A stretch of DNA of 11,873 bases from CAZDGK01 sp964505035 (GTDB lineage: Bacteria; Patescibacteriota; Saccharimonadia; UBA4664): assembly GCA_964505035.1 (NCBI GenBank), contig CAZDGK010000036.1, positions 1-11,873 of the forward strand. Reading direction: 5' to 3'. The position numbers and the translations under genes are program-made. The first letter of the stretch is position 1. Each line of letters begins with the position of its first letter. The notes below the pieces were generated by a model. That model did not search any database and was not told where the DNA came from. It saw only the letters and a program-made list of their open reading frames with translations. Below are positions 1 to 6,985 of the stretch, piece by piece.

Positions 1-1
1 T

Positions 2-907
2 TGGGTCACCACCGCTATCGAGCATGACGCAGTCCTGGCCAATGTCGAACACCTCACCCGCGCCGGCCACCCGGCCACCGTCGTGCCGGTCAAGCCCAAC
101 GGCATTGTGGACCCCGCCACCGTTATGGCGGCCGTCACCGACCATACCGTGCTCATTAGTGTCATGCTGGCCAACAATGAAATTGGCACTATCCAGCCGG
201 TGGGGGAGATCGGCCAGCTGGTGGCGGCCGTCCGCGCCGACCGGGCTCGCCGCGGAGTCAGCCTGCCACTCTACCTGCATACCGACGCCACCCAGGCGCC
301 CAACCATCTCGACCTGCATGTCGAGCGGCTCGGCGTCGATCTGCTCAGCCTCAGCGGCTCCAAGATCTACGGCCCGAAAGGCACTGGGCTGCTCTACGTC
401 CGCCACACCGTCTCGCTCGAGCCGCTGCTCTACGGCGGCGGTCAGGAGCGCGGCCGCCGTAGCGGCACCGAGAACGTGCCCGGCATCGTGGGACTGGCCC
501 AGGCGCTGGAGCTAGCCCAGAGCCAGCGCGCCGTTGAGTCCCACCGCCTAGCCGCCCTCAGAGATGATGCCCTCCGCCGCCTCACCTCAGCCATTCCGGA
601 CCTCAGGCTCAATGGCGACCCCAAGCGTCGCTTGCCGGGCAACCTCAACCTCACCCTGCCCGGCGCTGAGGGCGAGGGCCTAGTGCTCTACCTCGACCAG
701 CATGGCATCCAGGCCTCCACCGGCTCAGCCTGCTCCACCGGCGACCTCGCCCCGTCGCATGTCCTGCTGGCCCTGGGCCGGACCGCCGCTGAGGCCAATG
801 CCAGCCTGCGCCTCACGCTCGGCCGTGGCACCACTGCCGCCCACATCGACGCCCTGGTGCGCGAGCTACCGCCCATCGTCGCGCGCCTGCGCGAGCTCAG
901 TCCGTAG
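2..907 (+). CDS. Cysteine desulfurase (NifS/IscS type), 5' end outside the window
   Basis: PLP-dependent class V aminotransferase-fold enzyme that takes sulfur from L-cysteine as an enzyme persulfide, for tRNA thiolation or Fe-S clusters. The reading frame is open to the window edge and starts in the TAIEHDAVL segment, which matches the IscS/NifS histidine motif, so roughly the first 95-100 residues are missing. Visible family marks are NNEIG, the HTDATQ aspartate motif, the PLP-lysine motif SGSKIYGPKG (Lys codon 362-364; Ser stands where many homologues have His before the Lys), GGGQERGRRSGT, and the active-site cysteine loop STGSACSTGDLAPSHV (Cys codon 731-733). It ends at TAG 905-907. No IscU scaffold is visible next to it. 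The mnmA gene about 6 kb downstream is a likely sulfur acceptor (inference). Family assignment is very secure; the iscS versus nifS subtype is not resolvable from this fragment. Confidence 0.95.
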   Translation, partial: WVTTAIEHDAVLANVEHLTRAGHPATVVPVKPNGIVDPATVMAAVTDHTVLISVMLANNEIGTIQPVGEIGQLVAAVRADRARRGVSLPLYLHTDATQAPNHLDLHVERLGVDLLSLSGSKIYGPKGTGLLYVRHTVSLEPLLYGGGQERGRRSGTENVPGIVGLAQALELAQSQRAVESHRLAALRDDALRRLTSAIPDLRLNGDPKRRLPGNLNLTLPGAEGEGLVLYLDQHGIQASTGSACSTGDLAPSHVLLALGRTAAEANASLRLTLGRGTTAAHIDALVRELPPIVARLRELSP

Positions 908-927
908 CCGCTTTGTTTTCTGATTAT

Positions 928-936
928 TGGTACAAT
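928..936 (+). promoter_or_regulatory. Extended -10 promoter for the YdcF-like gene
   Basis: TGGTACAAT fits the extended -10 form TGnTATAAT with one mismatch. There is no convincing -35. The hexamer ends at 936, only 6 nt before the GTG at 943, so the predicted RNA would begin at or next to that codon. Confidence 0.5.
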
Positions 937-942
937 GATCCT

Positions 943-1539
943 GTGAAGCGTGTTGTGACCATTGTTGGTATCGTTGTGCTTGGACCACTCATCATCCTGG
1001 CTGGTTTGTTGTTTGGCCTCGGCTACTACCTGTCTCCTCAGGACGATCTGGCCAAAGCCGACGCCATCGTGGCCATTTCTGGCGGCGACACCACCGCCCG
1101 CACCACCGAGGCCGTCAAGCTCTACCAGGAGGGCTGGGCGCCGCACCTCATCTTTTCCGGCGCCGCGCTTGATCCCAATAGCCCGTCCAATGCCGCCGCC
1201 ATGGCCCACGAGGCCGCCGGCTTGGGCGTGCCAACCTCAGCTATTTTGCTCGATGAGGCGGCCGCCAACACGCGCCAGAACGCCTCGGGCGTGGCGGCCA
1301 TCGCCCAGCACCAGGGCTATCACAGCATCATACTCGTCACCTCGCCCTACCATCAGCGCCGGGCCAGCATCACGTTTCACCGCGCCCTCGGGCCACATGT
1401 CGCCATCATCAATCACTCATCGGTCGACAACGACTGGCGCCGCTCGCACTGGTGGGCCACGCCCTATAGCCGGGACCTCACCCTGTCTGAGCTCCAGAAG
1501 GTTGTTTACGAATTAGTCAGCGGGATCAAACACACATGA
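943..1539 (+). CDS. DUF218 / YdcF-like (SanA/ElyC family) membrane-anchored protein
   Basis: This 198-residue protein has one N-terminal membrane segment (about residues 4-28, VVTIVGIVVLGPLIILAG...) followed by a DUF218 domain. The domain marks are ADAIVAISGGD, a central region with EAVKLYQEGWAP and LIFSGA, the TRQNASG segment, and LVTSPYHQRRA. DUF218 proteins act in cell-envelope homeostasis in other bacteria, but their biochemistry is poorly defined, so no reaction is assigned. I chose GTG 943 because it directly precedes the basic-then-hydrophobic N-terminus. The in-frame TTG at 913 would add ten residues of unrelated sequence encoded over the -10 element. There is no Shine-Dalgarno sequence before 943. 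The TGA stop overlaps the next ATG (ATGA), so the two genes are translationally coupled. Confidence 0.85.
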   Translation: MKRVVTIVGIVVLGPLIILAGLLFGLGYYLSPQDDLAKADAIVAISGGDTTARTTEAVKLYQEGWAPHLIFSGAALDPNSPSNAAAMAHEAAGLGVPTSAILLDEAAANTRQNASGVAAIAQHQGYHSIILVTSPYHQRRASITFHRALGPHVAIINHSSVDNDWRRSHWWATPYSRDLTLSELQKVVYELVSGIKHT

Positions 1540-2498
1540 TCGTCGACCTGCTCATCGTAGCGGCCATCGGCGGCGCTTTGTACCTGGGCGGCCGGCGTGG
1601 CTTCCTCGTTGTGGCCATTGAGCTCACCTGCTTCCTGCTGGCCACCACCCTGGCGCTGGCTGGATACCAGCCGTTTGGCCGCTGGCTGCGCGACGCCGCC
1701 GAGGTTACCACCGCCCTGGCCAATGTCGTGGCCTTCCTGCTTATCTGGGTAGTCACCGAGGTCGCGGCCGGGCTGGTCGTGCGGTTCAGGGTTCTGCCCC
1801 GGCTGCCGCGTCACGTCAATGAGGCTCCGCTGAGCCGTCTGGCCGGCGCGCTGCTCAACGGCGTCAAGGCCGCCGTGCTGCTCGCCCTCGCTCTGGTCAT
1901 CTTTGCTGGCCTGCCCCTGAGTGCCGCCACCAAGCAGCCGGTCACCGACGCGGCTCTGTCTCGCATCTTGCTCGGTTCCAGCAGCCACCTCCAGCGCTGG
2001 CTAGCGACCGGCCTGGGGCGCGATATCAATGAGTCGCTCGATTTCTTCACCGTCCCTTCCGAGCCCCAGGATACGCGCCGCATTGAGCTAGGCTTCAGCA
2101 CCACTGATGTCCGCGTCGACCCGGCCGCCGAAACCGCCATGGTCCAGCTCGTCAATCAGGAGCGCACCAGCCGCGGCCTCGGCCCGCTAACCCTCAACCT
2201 CAAATCCCAGGCTGTCGCTCGCGCCTATGCCACCCGCATGCTCGCCGATGGCATCTTCAGCCACTACGACAATGACGGCCATGACCCGTTCTACCGCCTC
2301 AGAGCCGGCGGCGTCACCTTTGCGGCGGCTGGTGAGAACCTGGCTCTAGCGCCCACCCTCCAGCTCGCGCACCAGGGACTCATGAACTCGCCGGGTCACC
2401 GCGCCAATATCCTCAGCCCAGTCTACCGCACTATTGGCATCGGCATCATCGACGCTGGCCCTCACGGCCTCATGGTTGCCCAAGAGTTTACCGACTAG
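1536..2498 (+). CDS. CvpA-like membrane domain fused to a CAP (SCP/PR1) domain
   Basis: The protein has 320 residues. Residues 1-130 contain about four hydrophobic segments with a CvpA-like layout (MIVDLLIVAAIGGALYLG near the start, GRRGF loop, later LLNGVKAAVLLALALVI). A linker follows, then a CAP domain at about 200-320. The domain carries VNQERTSRGLGPL, FSHYD (His243), GENLA (Glu267) and NSPGHRANIL (His288), the usual CAP metal and cavity residues. CAP domains of bacteria are extracytoplasmic, so the C-terminal half is expected outside the membrane. Its substrate is unknown. The start ATG overlaps the preceding TGA, forming a two-gene envelope operon with the DUF218 protein. The CvpA assignment rests on topology and start motif and is less certain than the CAP assignment. 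Confidence 0.87.
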   Translation: MIVDLLIVAAIGGALYLGGRRGFLVVAIELTCFLLATTLALAGYQPFGRWLRDAAEVTTALANVVAFLLIWVVTEVAAGLVVRFRVLPRLPRHVNEAPLSRLAGALLNGVKAAVLLALALVIFAGLPLSAATKQPVTDAALSRILLGSSSHLQRWLATGLGRDINESLDFFTVPSEPQDTRRIELGFSTTDVRVDPAAETAMVQLVNQERTSRGLGPLTLNLKSQAVARAYATRMLADGIFSHYDNDGHDPFYRLRAGGVTFAAAGENLALAPTLQLAHQGLMNSPGHRANILSPVYRTIGIGIIDAGPHGLMVAQEFTD

Positions 2499-2509
2499 TC
2501 GCCGTATCC

Positions 2510-2544
2510 AAAAATCAGGCGCCCCCGCGATATGCGAGGACGCC
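2510..2544 (-). terminator. Rho-independent terminator after the XRE-type gene
   Basis: On the - strand, a hairpin with 11-nt arms (2534-2544 and 2518-2528, nine pairs and two C/A mismatches) and loop 2529-2533 is followed by T5 (2514-2510). It lies just beyond the stop of the - strand regulator gene, between convergent genes. It has no T-tract in the + direction. Confidence 0.6.
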
Positions 2545-2573
2545 CGAATAGGCGCCGGACTCGAGGCCCGGCC

Positions 2574-2948
2574 CTAGGCCAATTCCGGAGGGCTATACAC
2601 GGCCTCGACCACGCCGAGCCACGGCCGGTCGAGGTCCACGCCCAGCGCGCGGGCCATCAGCAGGTACCACCGCAGGGGCATGTCTGCCCCGCGGTTTTCG
2701 ACGGCCCGGATCTGCTTGGCCGTGGGCCGGCGTAGTCCGACCCGGCGCCATCGGCGCTTGTGGCCGGCCTGGGCGATCAGCCACATGCGCTCGGCCACCG
2801 CCTTCTCGGTCAGGCCGAGTCGGTGGCGCTGGGCCACTAGGGCGTACCGCAGCCGGCTCATCATCATGGACACATTGAAGTTGTCGGCCGCTTCCGGCCC
2901 GCGCGTGCTCCGGATGTATTGCGAGAAATACGCTTCCGTATCACCCAT
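2574..2948 (-). CDS. XRE-type helix-turn-helix regulator with an enlarged turn (paralogue 1)
   Basis: This is a 124-residue basic protein. After a roughly 30-residue N-terminal part it has LRYALVAQRHRLGLTEKAVAERM (residues 33-55), the first two helices of an XRE-like domain. The recognition-helix segment TAKQIRAVENR (76-86) and MARALGVDL (98-106) follow. In ordinary XRE domains these parts are joined by about three residues; here about 18 extra residues, rich in Arg/Lys (KRRWRRVGLRRP), lie between them. The protein at 6560-6943 has the same plan. ATG 2948 was chosen because GAGGAG lies 7 nt upstream; an ATG at 2963 would place that Shine-Dalgarno inside the gene. It has its own promoter and terminator. 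DNA binding is inferred from the fold; targets are unknown. Confidence 0.75.
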   Translation of the reverse strand: MGDTEAYFSQYIRSTRGPEAADNFNVSMMMSRLRYALVAQRHRLGLTEKAVAERMWLIAQAGHKRRWRRVGLRRPTAKQIRAVENRGADMPLRWYLLMARALGVDLDRPWLGVVEAVYSPPELA

Positions 2949-2987
2949 GATTTCTCCTCTCATCTGGGTGCAGGGACAGCAGCCTGG

Positions 2988-3000
2988 ACTATAGCATAGT
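2988..3000 (-). promoter_or_regulatory. Extended -10 promoter with overlapping palindrome, XRE paralogue 1
   Basis: On the - strand TGCTATAGT (2996-2988) is an extended -10, with a weak -35-like GTGACT at 3017-3012, 18 nt away. The same bases form the palindrome ACTAT-agc-ATAGT (2988-3000), which could be an operator. The element abuts the histidine kinase stop codon. Predicted transcription start is near 2981, giving a leader of about 33 nt with a Shine-Dalgarno. Confidence 0.5.
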
Positions 3001-4322
3001 TAGAGCGGCAGAGTCACCATAAATTGTGAACCCTTGCCCTTCTCGCTGCGCACCACGATTGTGCCGCCCATATGCTCGATGTATTGCCTAATAATCCACA
3101 GCCCCAAGCCGGTGCCCGAAATCTCCGCCGTGTCCGCATTGCGCGCCCGGTAAAATCGCTGGAACAGCCGCCCTTGCTCATCGGGCGTCATGCCGATGCC
3201 CGTGTCCGTCACCGTCGTCACGACCGCCGTCGGCGTCACTTCGTGGGTCACGGTCACCGTGCCTGTGCGCGAATATTTAATGGCATTGTCGATTAGGTTG
3301 GTAAATATCTCGCTCACTCGGTCCGCGTCAGCCGACACGGCGGGCAGGTCCGCCGGCGGTTCGTAGGTCAGCCCCAGCTGCTTTTCGGCCGCTTTGGCTT
3401 TGTAGAGCGTGTCGACCATCGGCCGGATCACTTCCGCCAGGTTCACCTTAGTAATGGTGTATTTGGTCCGGCCCTGCTCCAGCCGCGACACGTCCAGCAG
3501 GTCGGTCACGAGGTGGTTGAGCCGCTCGGTCTGGTCGTAGCCAATCTTGACCATCTCCCGGACCTGGTCGTCCATTTTCAGGTCGAGCGCCATCGAGAGA
3601 TACCCTTTGATCACACTCATCGGTGACTTTAGTTCGTGCGTCGCCACACTGATGAAGTCGTCTTTCATCTGCTCCAGCTCCTTCTCTTTGCGGAACAGTT
3701 CTGCATATTGCACAAACCGGAAATGGTGCAGTAGCAAGGCAATAATCACAATTAGAACAATGCCTAGGATGATAAATGCATCCCGCAGCGTCGTACCGAT
3801 CAGCTCGTCCGATTGCTGCAGCGACACCCGCATCACCGACACCGCTACCGGGCTGCCGCTAGCCCCGGTCACTGGCGTGGCCACCAGCCATTCGCGCACC
3901 TGGCCTTCGCCGCCCGCCACCAGGCTGGCTACCGCTTGCTGCTTGCTCCAGGCGAGCTGAGTCTGAATGCTCGTGTCCGCTTGGCCGCTCGTGCCGGCAC
4001 TCGAGCTGGCCAGCACCTTGAAGCCGTCGCCGGCTGGTATCGACACCGCCAGCCCGTCAATCTCCGGCGCCCGCGACCGTGCCTGGTCAATCAGCCGCTG
4101 CACCGCCACCGCCGTGTTCTGCCCACCAGCCAGCGAGTTGGCCACCGACACACCAAACACTTCATTGGCCAGGTTGGCTTTGCGCCGCAGTTCCTGGTCG
4201 TAGTCGCCCTTCACCTGGCTCGTCAACCACAGCGTCGAGCCAATGATGGTTGCCGGTATCAGCACGATCAAAAATAGCGAATACCCGAACTCGAGCTGCT
4301 GCTGGTTAACCTTGAGCTTCAT
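3000..4322 (-). CDS. Membrane sensor histidine kinase
   Basis: This 440-residue kinase autophosphorylates on His in response to an unknown extracytoplasmic signal. TM1 is at about residues 12-35, an external sensor region spans 36-180, and TM2 is at about 182-203. No HAMP domain is visible. A short coiled-coil-like linker (KEKELEQMKDD) leads to HisKA with ATHELKSPMSVIKGYL (His229). The HATPase domain has the N-box NLIDNAIKYS (342-351), G1 DTGIGM (373-378), the F-box FQRFYRA and G2 GTGLGL (403-408), so it looks catalytically intact. ATG 4322 overlaps the end of the upstream surface-protein gene by 17 nt and lacks a Shine-Dalgarno, pointing to coupled translation. No response regulator is encoded in this window. 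The surface protein is a plausible signal partner (inference). Confidence 0.93.
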   Translation of the reverse strand: MKLKVNQQQLEFGYSLFLIVLIPATIIGSTLWLTSQVKGDYDQELRRKANLANEVFGVSVANSLAGGQNTAVAVQRLIDQARSRAPEIDGLAVSIPAGDGFKVLASSSAGTSGQADTSIQTQLAWSKQQAVASLVAGGEGQVREWLVATPVTGASGSPVAVSVMRVSLQQSDELIGTTLRDAFIILGIVLIVIIALLLHHFRFVQYAELFRKEKELEQMKDDFISVATHELKSPMSVIKGYLSMALDLKMDDQVREMVKIGYDQTERLNHLVTDLLDVSRLEQGRTKYTITKVNLAEVIRPMVDTLYKAKAAEKQLGLTYEPPADLPAVSADADRVSEIFTNLIDNAIKYSRTGTVTVTHEVTPTAVVTTVTDTGIGMTPDEQGRLFQRFYRARNADTAEISGTGLGLWIIRQYIEHMGGTIVVRSEKGKGSQFMVTLPL

Positions 4323-6006
4323 GATTGGGTGGGTCGATAGGGCCGGCGGCGGGGGAGGGGGCTGGCGGGATGGGCGGCGCCACCGGAGTCCCCGTTGGCA
4401 TCACGAGGCCCGCAGTCGACATCGCTGGGGCCGGAGCCAGGGCTGGCGACGCCTCGGCCGGTACCGGCTGGCTGGCCCGCCCGCGCCGCCGCACCACTAG
4501 CAGGATCACCACCGCGGCGACCACCATGAGCCCAGCCAGCGCCACGAACCCGACCTGGGCCGCCGACCAGCCTTGCTCGATCACCAGGCTACCGGCCTGG
4601 CTGTCAGCCGCCGCCGCTGCGATTGAGACCGGCACGGCCGACGACCGCACAAACGTGCTCGAATCCTTGGCCGCCACCGCGTAGATCTCGTGCTTGCCCG
4701 GCTGTAGCGGCGTCTCCAGCACATACGACCAGGCGCCCTTGCTATCAGTCTGCGCCCGCAGCACCAGCGGGTCCGAGAACACGTATATAAAGACGTCGCT
4801 GTTCGGCGTCCCGGTGCCAGTAATCTGCAGTCCGGTAATCGTCTTGCCGTCCGTATTCGTCACGGTCGTGTTCTTGAGGCCATCCACCTTCACCAAGTCA
4901 TCCTGGGCGGTCAGCTCGTTCACCTTGGTGGGCGTCACGGGTGCTAGCACCCCGGGGATCTTCTCCGGCCCGCTGAAGCATTGTGCCAATAGCTGCTTTT
5001 CGGCGGCCGTCGGCTCGCTCTGCCCGCTCGAAATCTCATCAAACCGCTCCTTGCCAACCGCCTGCTGCATGCAGCTGAGCGTCGACAAATCCACCACTGG
5101 CTTGGTGTTGGTCGGTGCCGCGGGTCGGAAAATCGTCGGCATCGTCGCCAACGTCGGGTCAATCGTCCCGCCACCACTCGTCCCGCCTGGCCCGCTGTTG
5201 CTTCCAGGAGCCGGACTGGCCGTCGGGGTTGGCGTTGGCGTCGGCTGATTGGTCGAGCCGCTGCCGCTGGTCGTCGCCGCTACACTCACCGGCGCTAGCG
5301 CGTGAGCGCTTAGCCCTTGGTATTGGACTTCGGCGCCCAGGGTGCCGCTGCCGGGGCTGGTCCCAGCGTACAGCACCGTGCTCACGCCGCCAGTCGTCGA
5401 CAGCGTTCCGATCGTAGTGTGCCAAATCTGCGGCGAGCTCGACGTGGGGTCCACGTGCGACAGGCGGCCATATTGGTCGGTGTAGATCGTATCAAGCGCG
5501 AAAGTCCGGCTGGTGCCGACCGTAGTGCTCCAGTTCCCGGGCGTGATCGTCGCGCTCAGCGTCGGTGACTGTGACGGCTGATTTTGCACCGTGAAGGCTG
5601 TTGAAGCGCTGGCACAGTCATAGACGGTGCTGCCAGCGTGCCCTACCGCCACCAGTTGATACGCGCCGTTGGGCACGTTGCGGCTGTCCCAGTTGAGCTC
5701 CCACATGCTGCCGTTCAAGGTGGCCTGCCCCAGCGGTATCTGAGTGGGTGACACAATCATAAAGGTCAGCCCGGTCGTGCTCGACACCGGTGACGAGTAG
5801 GCCCGCAGCGTCTGGGGGCCAATCAGCGGCCCAGCTGTGCTCGATGGGCTCGTGATCACGACGCTGGCCACACCACCCGTACCACACGTCGCCCGGGCCA
5901 CCGGCGCATGCACGGCCAACCACGTCGACGTCGCCAGCACGACGGCTCCGACAAACAATAATGCAGCTGCGTGATGGGCCCGCATACTCATAGCTGTCTT
6001 AAGCAT
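4306..6006 (-). CDS. Secreted Ig-like surface protein with C-terminal TM anchor
   Basis: The protein has 566 residues from ATG 6006. A signal peptide spans about 1-39 (hydrophobic core AALLFVGAVVLATSTWLAV, cleavage after VARA). An Ig-like module covers 41-140, with Cys41 and Cys131 possibly bridged; WELNWDSRNVPNGAYQL is typical of such modules. A second beta-rich module covers 148-243, followed by a Pro/Thr/Gly linker (PTPTPTPTASPAP). A segment with Cys312 and Cys343 carries GKERFDEISSGQSEPTAAEK, then an Ig-like domain at about 370-465 has TDSKGAWSYVLETPLQPGKHEIYAV. A TM helix lies at 485-505, then RRRGR and an Ala/Pro-rich cytoplasmic tail. Start is uncertain: ATG 6006, 5991 or 5985 all fit, and none has a clear Shine-Dalgarno. 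The downstream kinase overlaps it, suggesting one operon for surface sensing or adhesion. Exact function is not known. Confidence 0.82.
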   Translation of the reverse strand: MLKTAMSMRAHHAAALLFVGAVVLATSTWLAVHAPVARATCGTGGVASVVITSPSSTAGPLIGPQTLRAYSSPVSSTTGLTFMIVSPTQIPLGQATLNGSMWELNWDSRNVPNGAYQLVAVGHAGSTVYDCASASTAFTVQNQPSQSPTLSATITPGNWSTTVGTSRTFALDTIYTDQYGRLSHVDPTSSSPQIWHTTIGTLSTTGGVSTVLYAGTSPGSGTLGAEVQYQGLSAHALAPVSVAATTSGSGSTNQPTPTPTPTASPAPGSNSGPGGTSGGGTIDPTLATMPTIFRPAAPTNTKPVVDLSTLSCMQQAVGKERFDEISSGQSEPTAAEKQLLAQCFSGPEKIPGVLAPVTPTKVNELTAQDDLVKVDGLKNTTVTNTDGKTITGLQITGTGTPNSDVFIYVFSDPLVLRAQTDSKGAWSYVLETPLQPGKHEIYAVAAKDSSTFVRSSAVPVSIAAAAADSQAGSLVIEQGWSAAQVGFVALAGLMVVAAVVILLVVRRRGRASQPVPAEASPALAPAPAMSTAGLVMPTGTPVAPPIPPAPSPAAGPIDPPNHEAQG

Positions 6007-6010
6007 GAGT

Positions 6011-6030
6011 ATTATGCGTAGTTCTGTCAA
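6011..6030 (-). promoter_or_regulatory. Possible promoter elements of the surface-protein/kinase operon
   Basis: A perfect -35 hexamer TTGACA lies at 6030-6025, and a good -10-like CATAAT at 6016-6011. They are only 8 nt apart, so they cannot belong to one normal promoter. At 17 nt from TTGACA the match is only CATGCT (6007-6002). The promoter region is therefore located but the -10 is unresolved. Confidence 0.3.
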
Positions 6031-6111
6031 CCGGCATAAACGCCAATAAAATTTGGAAATTCCACCAAAGCCAGCCCTGGACAGCTCAGGGTTTACTTAA
6101 ATCCTATGCAC

Positions 6112-6117
6112 AAAGGA
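6112..6117 (+). promoter_or_regulatory. Shine-Dalgarno deciding the start at 6124
   Basis: AAAGGA lies 6 nt before ATG 6124. A competing ATG at 6120 is followed by an in-frame stop within six codons, so 6124 is the start. Upstream, CCCTG-gacagct-CAGGG (6075-6091) is a small inverted repeat of unknown role. Confidence 0.55.
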
Positions 6118-6123
6118 ATATGA

Positions 6124-6495
6124 ATGAAGCATGTTGAGGCTGACCCTGCCCCAAGCCAAAAGGTTAGTCGGCATTATGCCGAACGCTTGAAAACCGCCGG
6201 CTATCCCCAGGAGCTGTATTATGGTGACTATTTTTTTGTACCCCATGCCAGCCGGGCTTATATTTTGGACGACAGCTCACTGACGCAGCTGACGACCGAT
6301 TTCCAAAAGGCCCCCACCTGTTATGAACTCATGTGTGCCTGCCTGCTTCATTTTGGCAACCTGAACATCGCTTCGGAGGGTGCCGATCCTGATAATGTCA
6401 CTTGGCTGGTCGAGGCGGGGGAGTGGCGGCGCCGTGGCCGCAACCTCTCCAATAATCTAGCCGACCTATTGCTCGAGCATGCCCTCGCCGCATAG
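6124..6495 (+). CDS. Small protein of unknown function
   Basis: This 123-residue soluble protein has no signal peptide or TM segment, and I do not recognise its family firmly. The segment HYAERLKTAGYPQELYYGDYF near residues 17-37 and APTCYELMCACL near 63-74 resemble a common pattern in small phage and bacterial proteins (LKEAGFPQ ... APTxxEL). That is a loose resemblance only. The middle is acidic, and the C-terminal part has a basic patch WRRRGR followed by a leucine-rich helix. The gene has a good Shine-Dalgarno and is closed by a 13-bp hairpin, which together with its length supports a real gene. It is divergent from the surface-protein operon, about 117 nt away. Confidence 0.7.
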   Translation: MKHVEADPAPSQKVSRHYAERLKTAGYPQELYYGDYFFVPHASRAYILDDSSLTQLTTDFQKAPTCYELMCACLLHFGNLNIASEGADPDNVTWLVEAGEWRRRGRNLSNNLADLLLEHALAA

Positions 6496-6498
6496 TAA

Positions 6499-6545
6499 TA
6501 GCGCCTTCGCCACCGGACCCTAATGGGCTCCAGGCGAAGGCGCTA
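6499..6545. terminator. Long perfect hairpin between convergent genes
   Basis: A perfect 13-bp inverted repeat has arms at 6499-6511 (TAGCGCCTTCGCC) and 6533-6545. Inside the loop the bases can pair further (GGACCC with GGGcTCC around TAAT). It sits between the + strand gene ending at 6495 and the - strand gene ending at 6560. Neither side has a clear T-tract, so it may act as a bidirectional, weakly U-dependent terminator or as a 3'-end stabiliser. Confidence 0.55.
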
Positions 6546-6559
6546 CGCCGGCAAATGAG

Positions 6560-6943
6560 CTAGGCGTCCGGCAGGGCCAGAAACCCCGCCTCCAGGGTGT
6601 CGATGAACCCGGCCAGTAGCGGCCGCATGTCCAGCCCCAGCGCCGCGATGTACTTGGCGAGAAACATCAGATCCGGGCGAGTGTTGTTTTCCTCGAAGTC
6701 CCGGATGTGCTTCTCGGCCAGCATCCGTCGGCTGCGTGACGGGTTGGCGACCCCTTGCAGGAACATCCGCCGGGCTATCTCGGCCTGCGTGATTCGCTGC
6801 CGGCGCCGTTCGGCCACCAGGCAGAAGCGCAGGCGGAGCAGGTCCGTCAGGATGTCCTGCACCAGCGCGTGGTGCGGATGCTCCTGCCGGAGCTGGTCAT
6901 TGAGCTGGTCCAGCTCACTGCCAGGCGTTGGTGTGGCGTCCAT
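6560..6943 (-). CDS. XRE-type helix-turn-helix regulator with an enlarged turn (paralogue 2)
   Basis: This 127-residue protein is clearly related to the protein at 2574-2948. Shared marks are LRxxLVAxRxR (38-48), AxRMxL (57-62), an Arg-rich insert (PSRSRRMLAE), KxIRxxE (78-84) and ALGxDxxP (101-108). The insert between helix 2 and the recognition helix is about 13 residues beyond the usual XRE turn. The acidic/polar N-terminal 35 residues differ from paralogue 1. ATG 6943 is preferred because AAAGGA lies 8 nt upstream (6957-6952). The earlier in-frame start at 7006 lies upstream of the -10 promoter and so cannot be transcribed from it. Divergent from mnmA; it could autoregulate or control mnmA (inference). 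Confidence 0.75.
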   Translation of the reverse strand: MDATPTPGSELDQLNDQLRQEHPHHALVQDILTDLLRLRFCLVAERRRQRITQAEIARRMFLQGVANPSRSRRMLAEKHIRDFEENNTRPDLMFLAKYIAALGLDMRPLLAGFIDTLEAGFLALPDA

Positions 6944-6985
6944 GATCGTAGTCCTTTCGCTCGGGTGATCTGGAACGTACGCATT

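Noticed and set aside
24..515. 163-codon ORF overlapping the cysteine desulfurase
   Set aside because: Ser/Pro/Arg-rich frame-shifted shadow of a gene whose true frame has unbroken desulfurase motifs.
5210..5245. Short tandem-like GTTGGC/GTCGGC repeat
   Set aside because: It simply encodes the Pro-Thr linker (PTPTPTPT) of the surface protein and is too short to treat as a separate repeat element.
6007..6030. TTG 6030 as start of the surface protein
   Set aside because: It lies within a perfect TTGACA hexamer and gives a poor signal-peptide N-terminus; ATG 6006 or the ATGs at 5991/5985 fit better.
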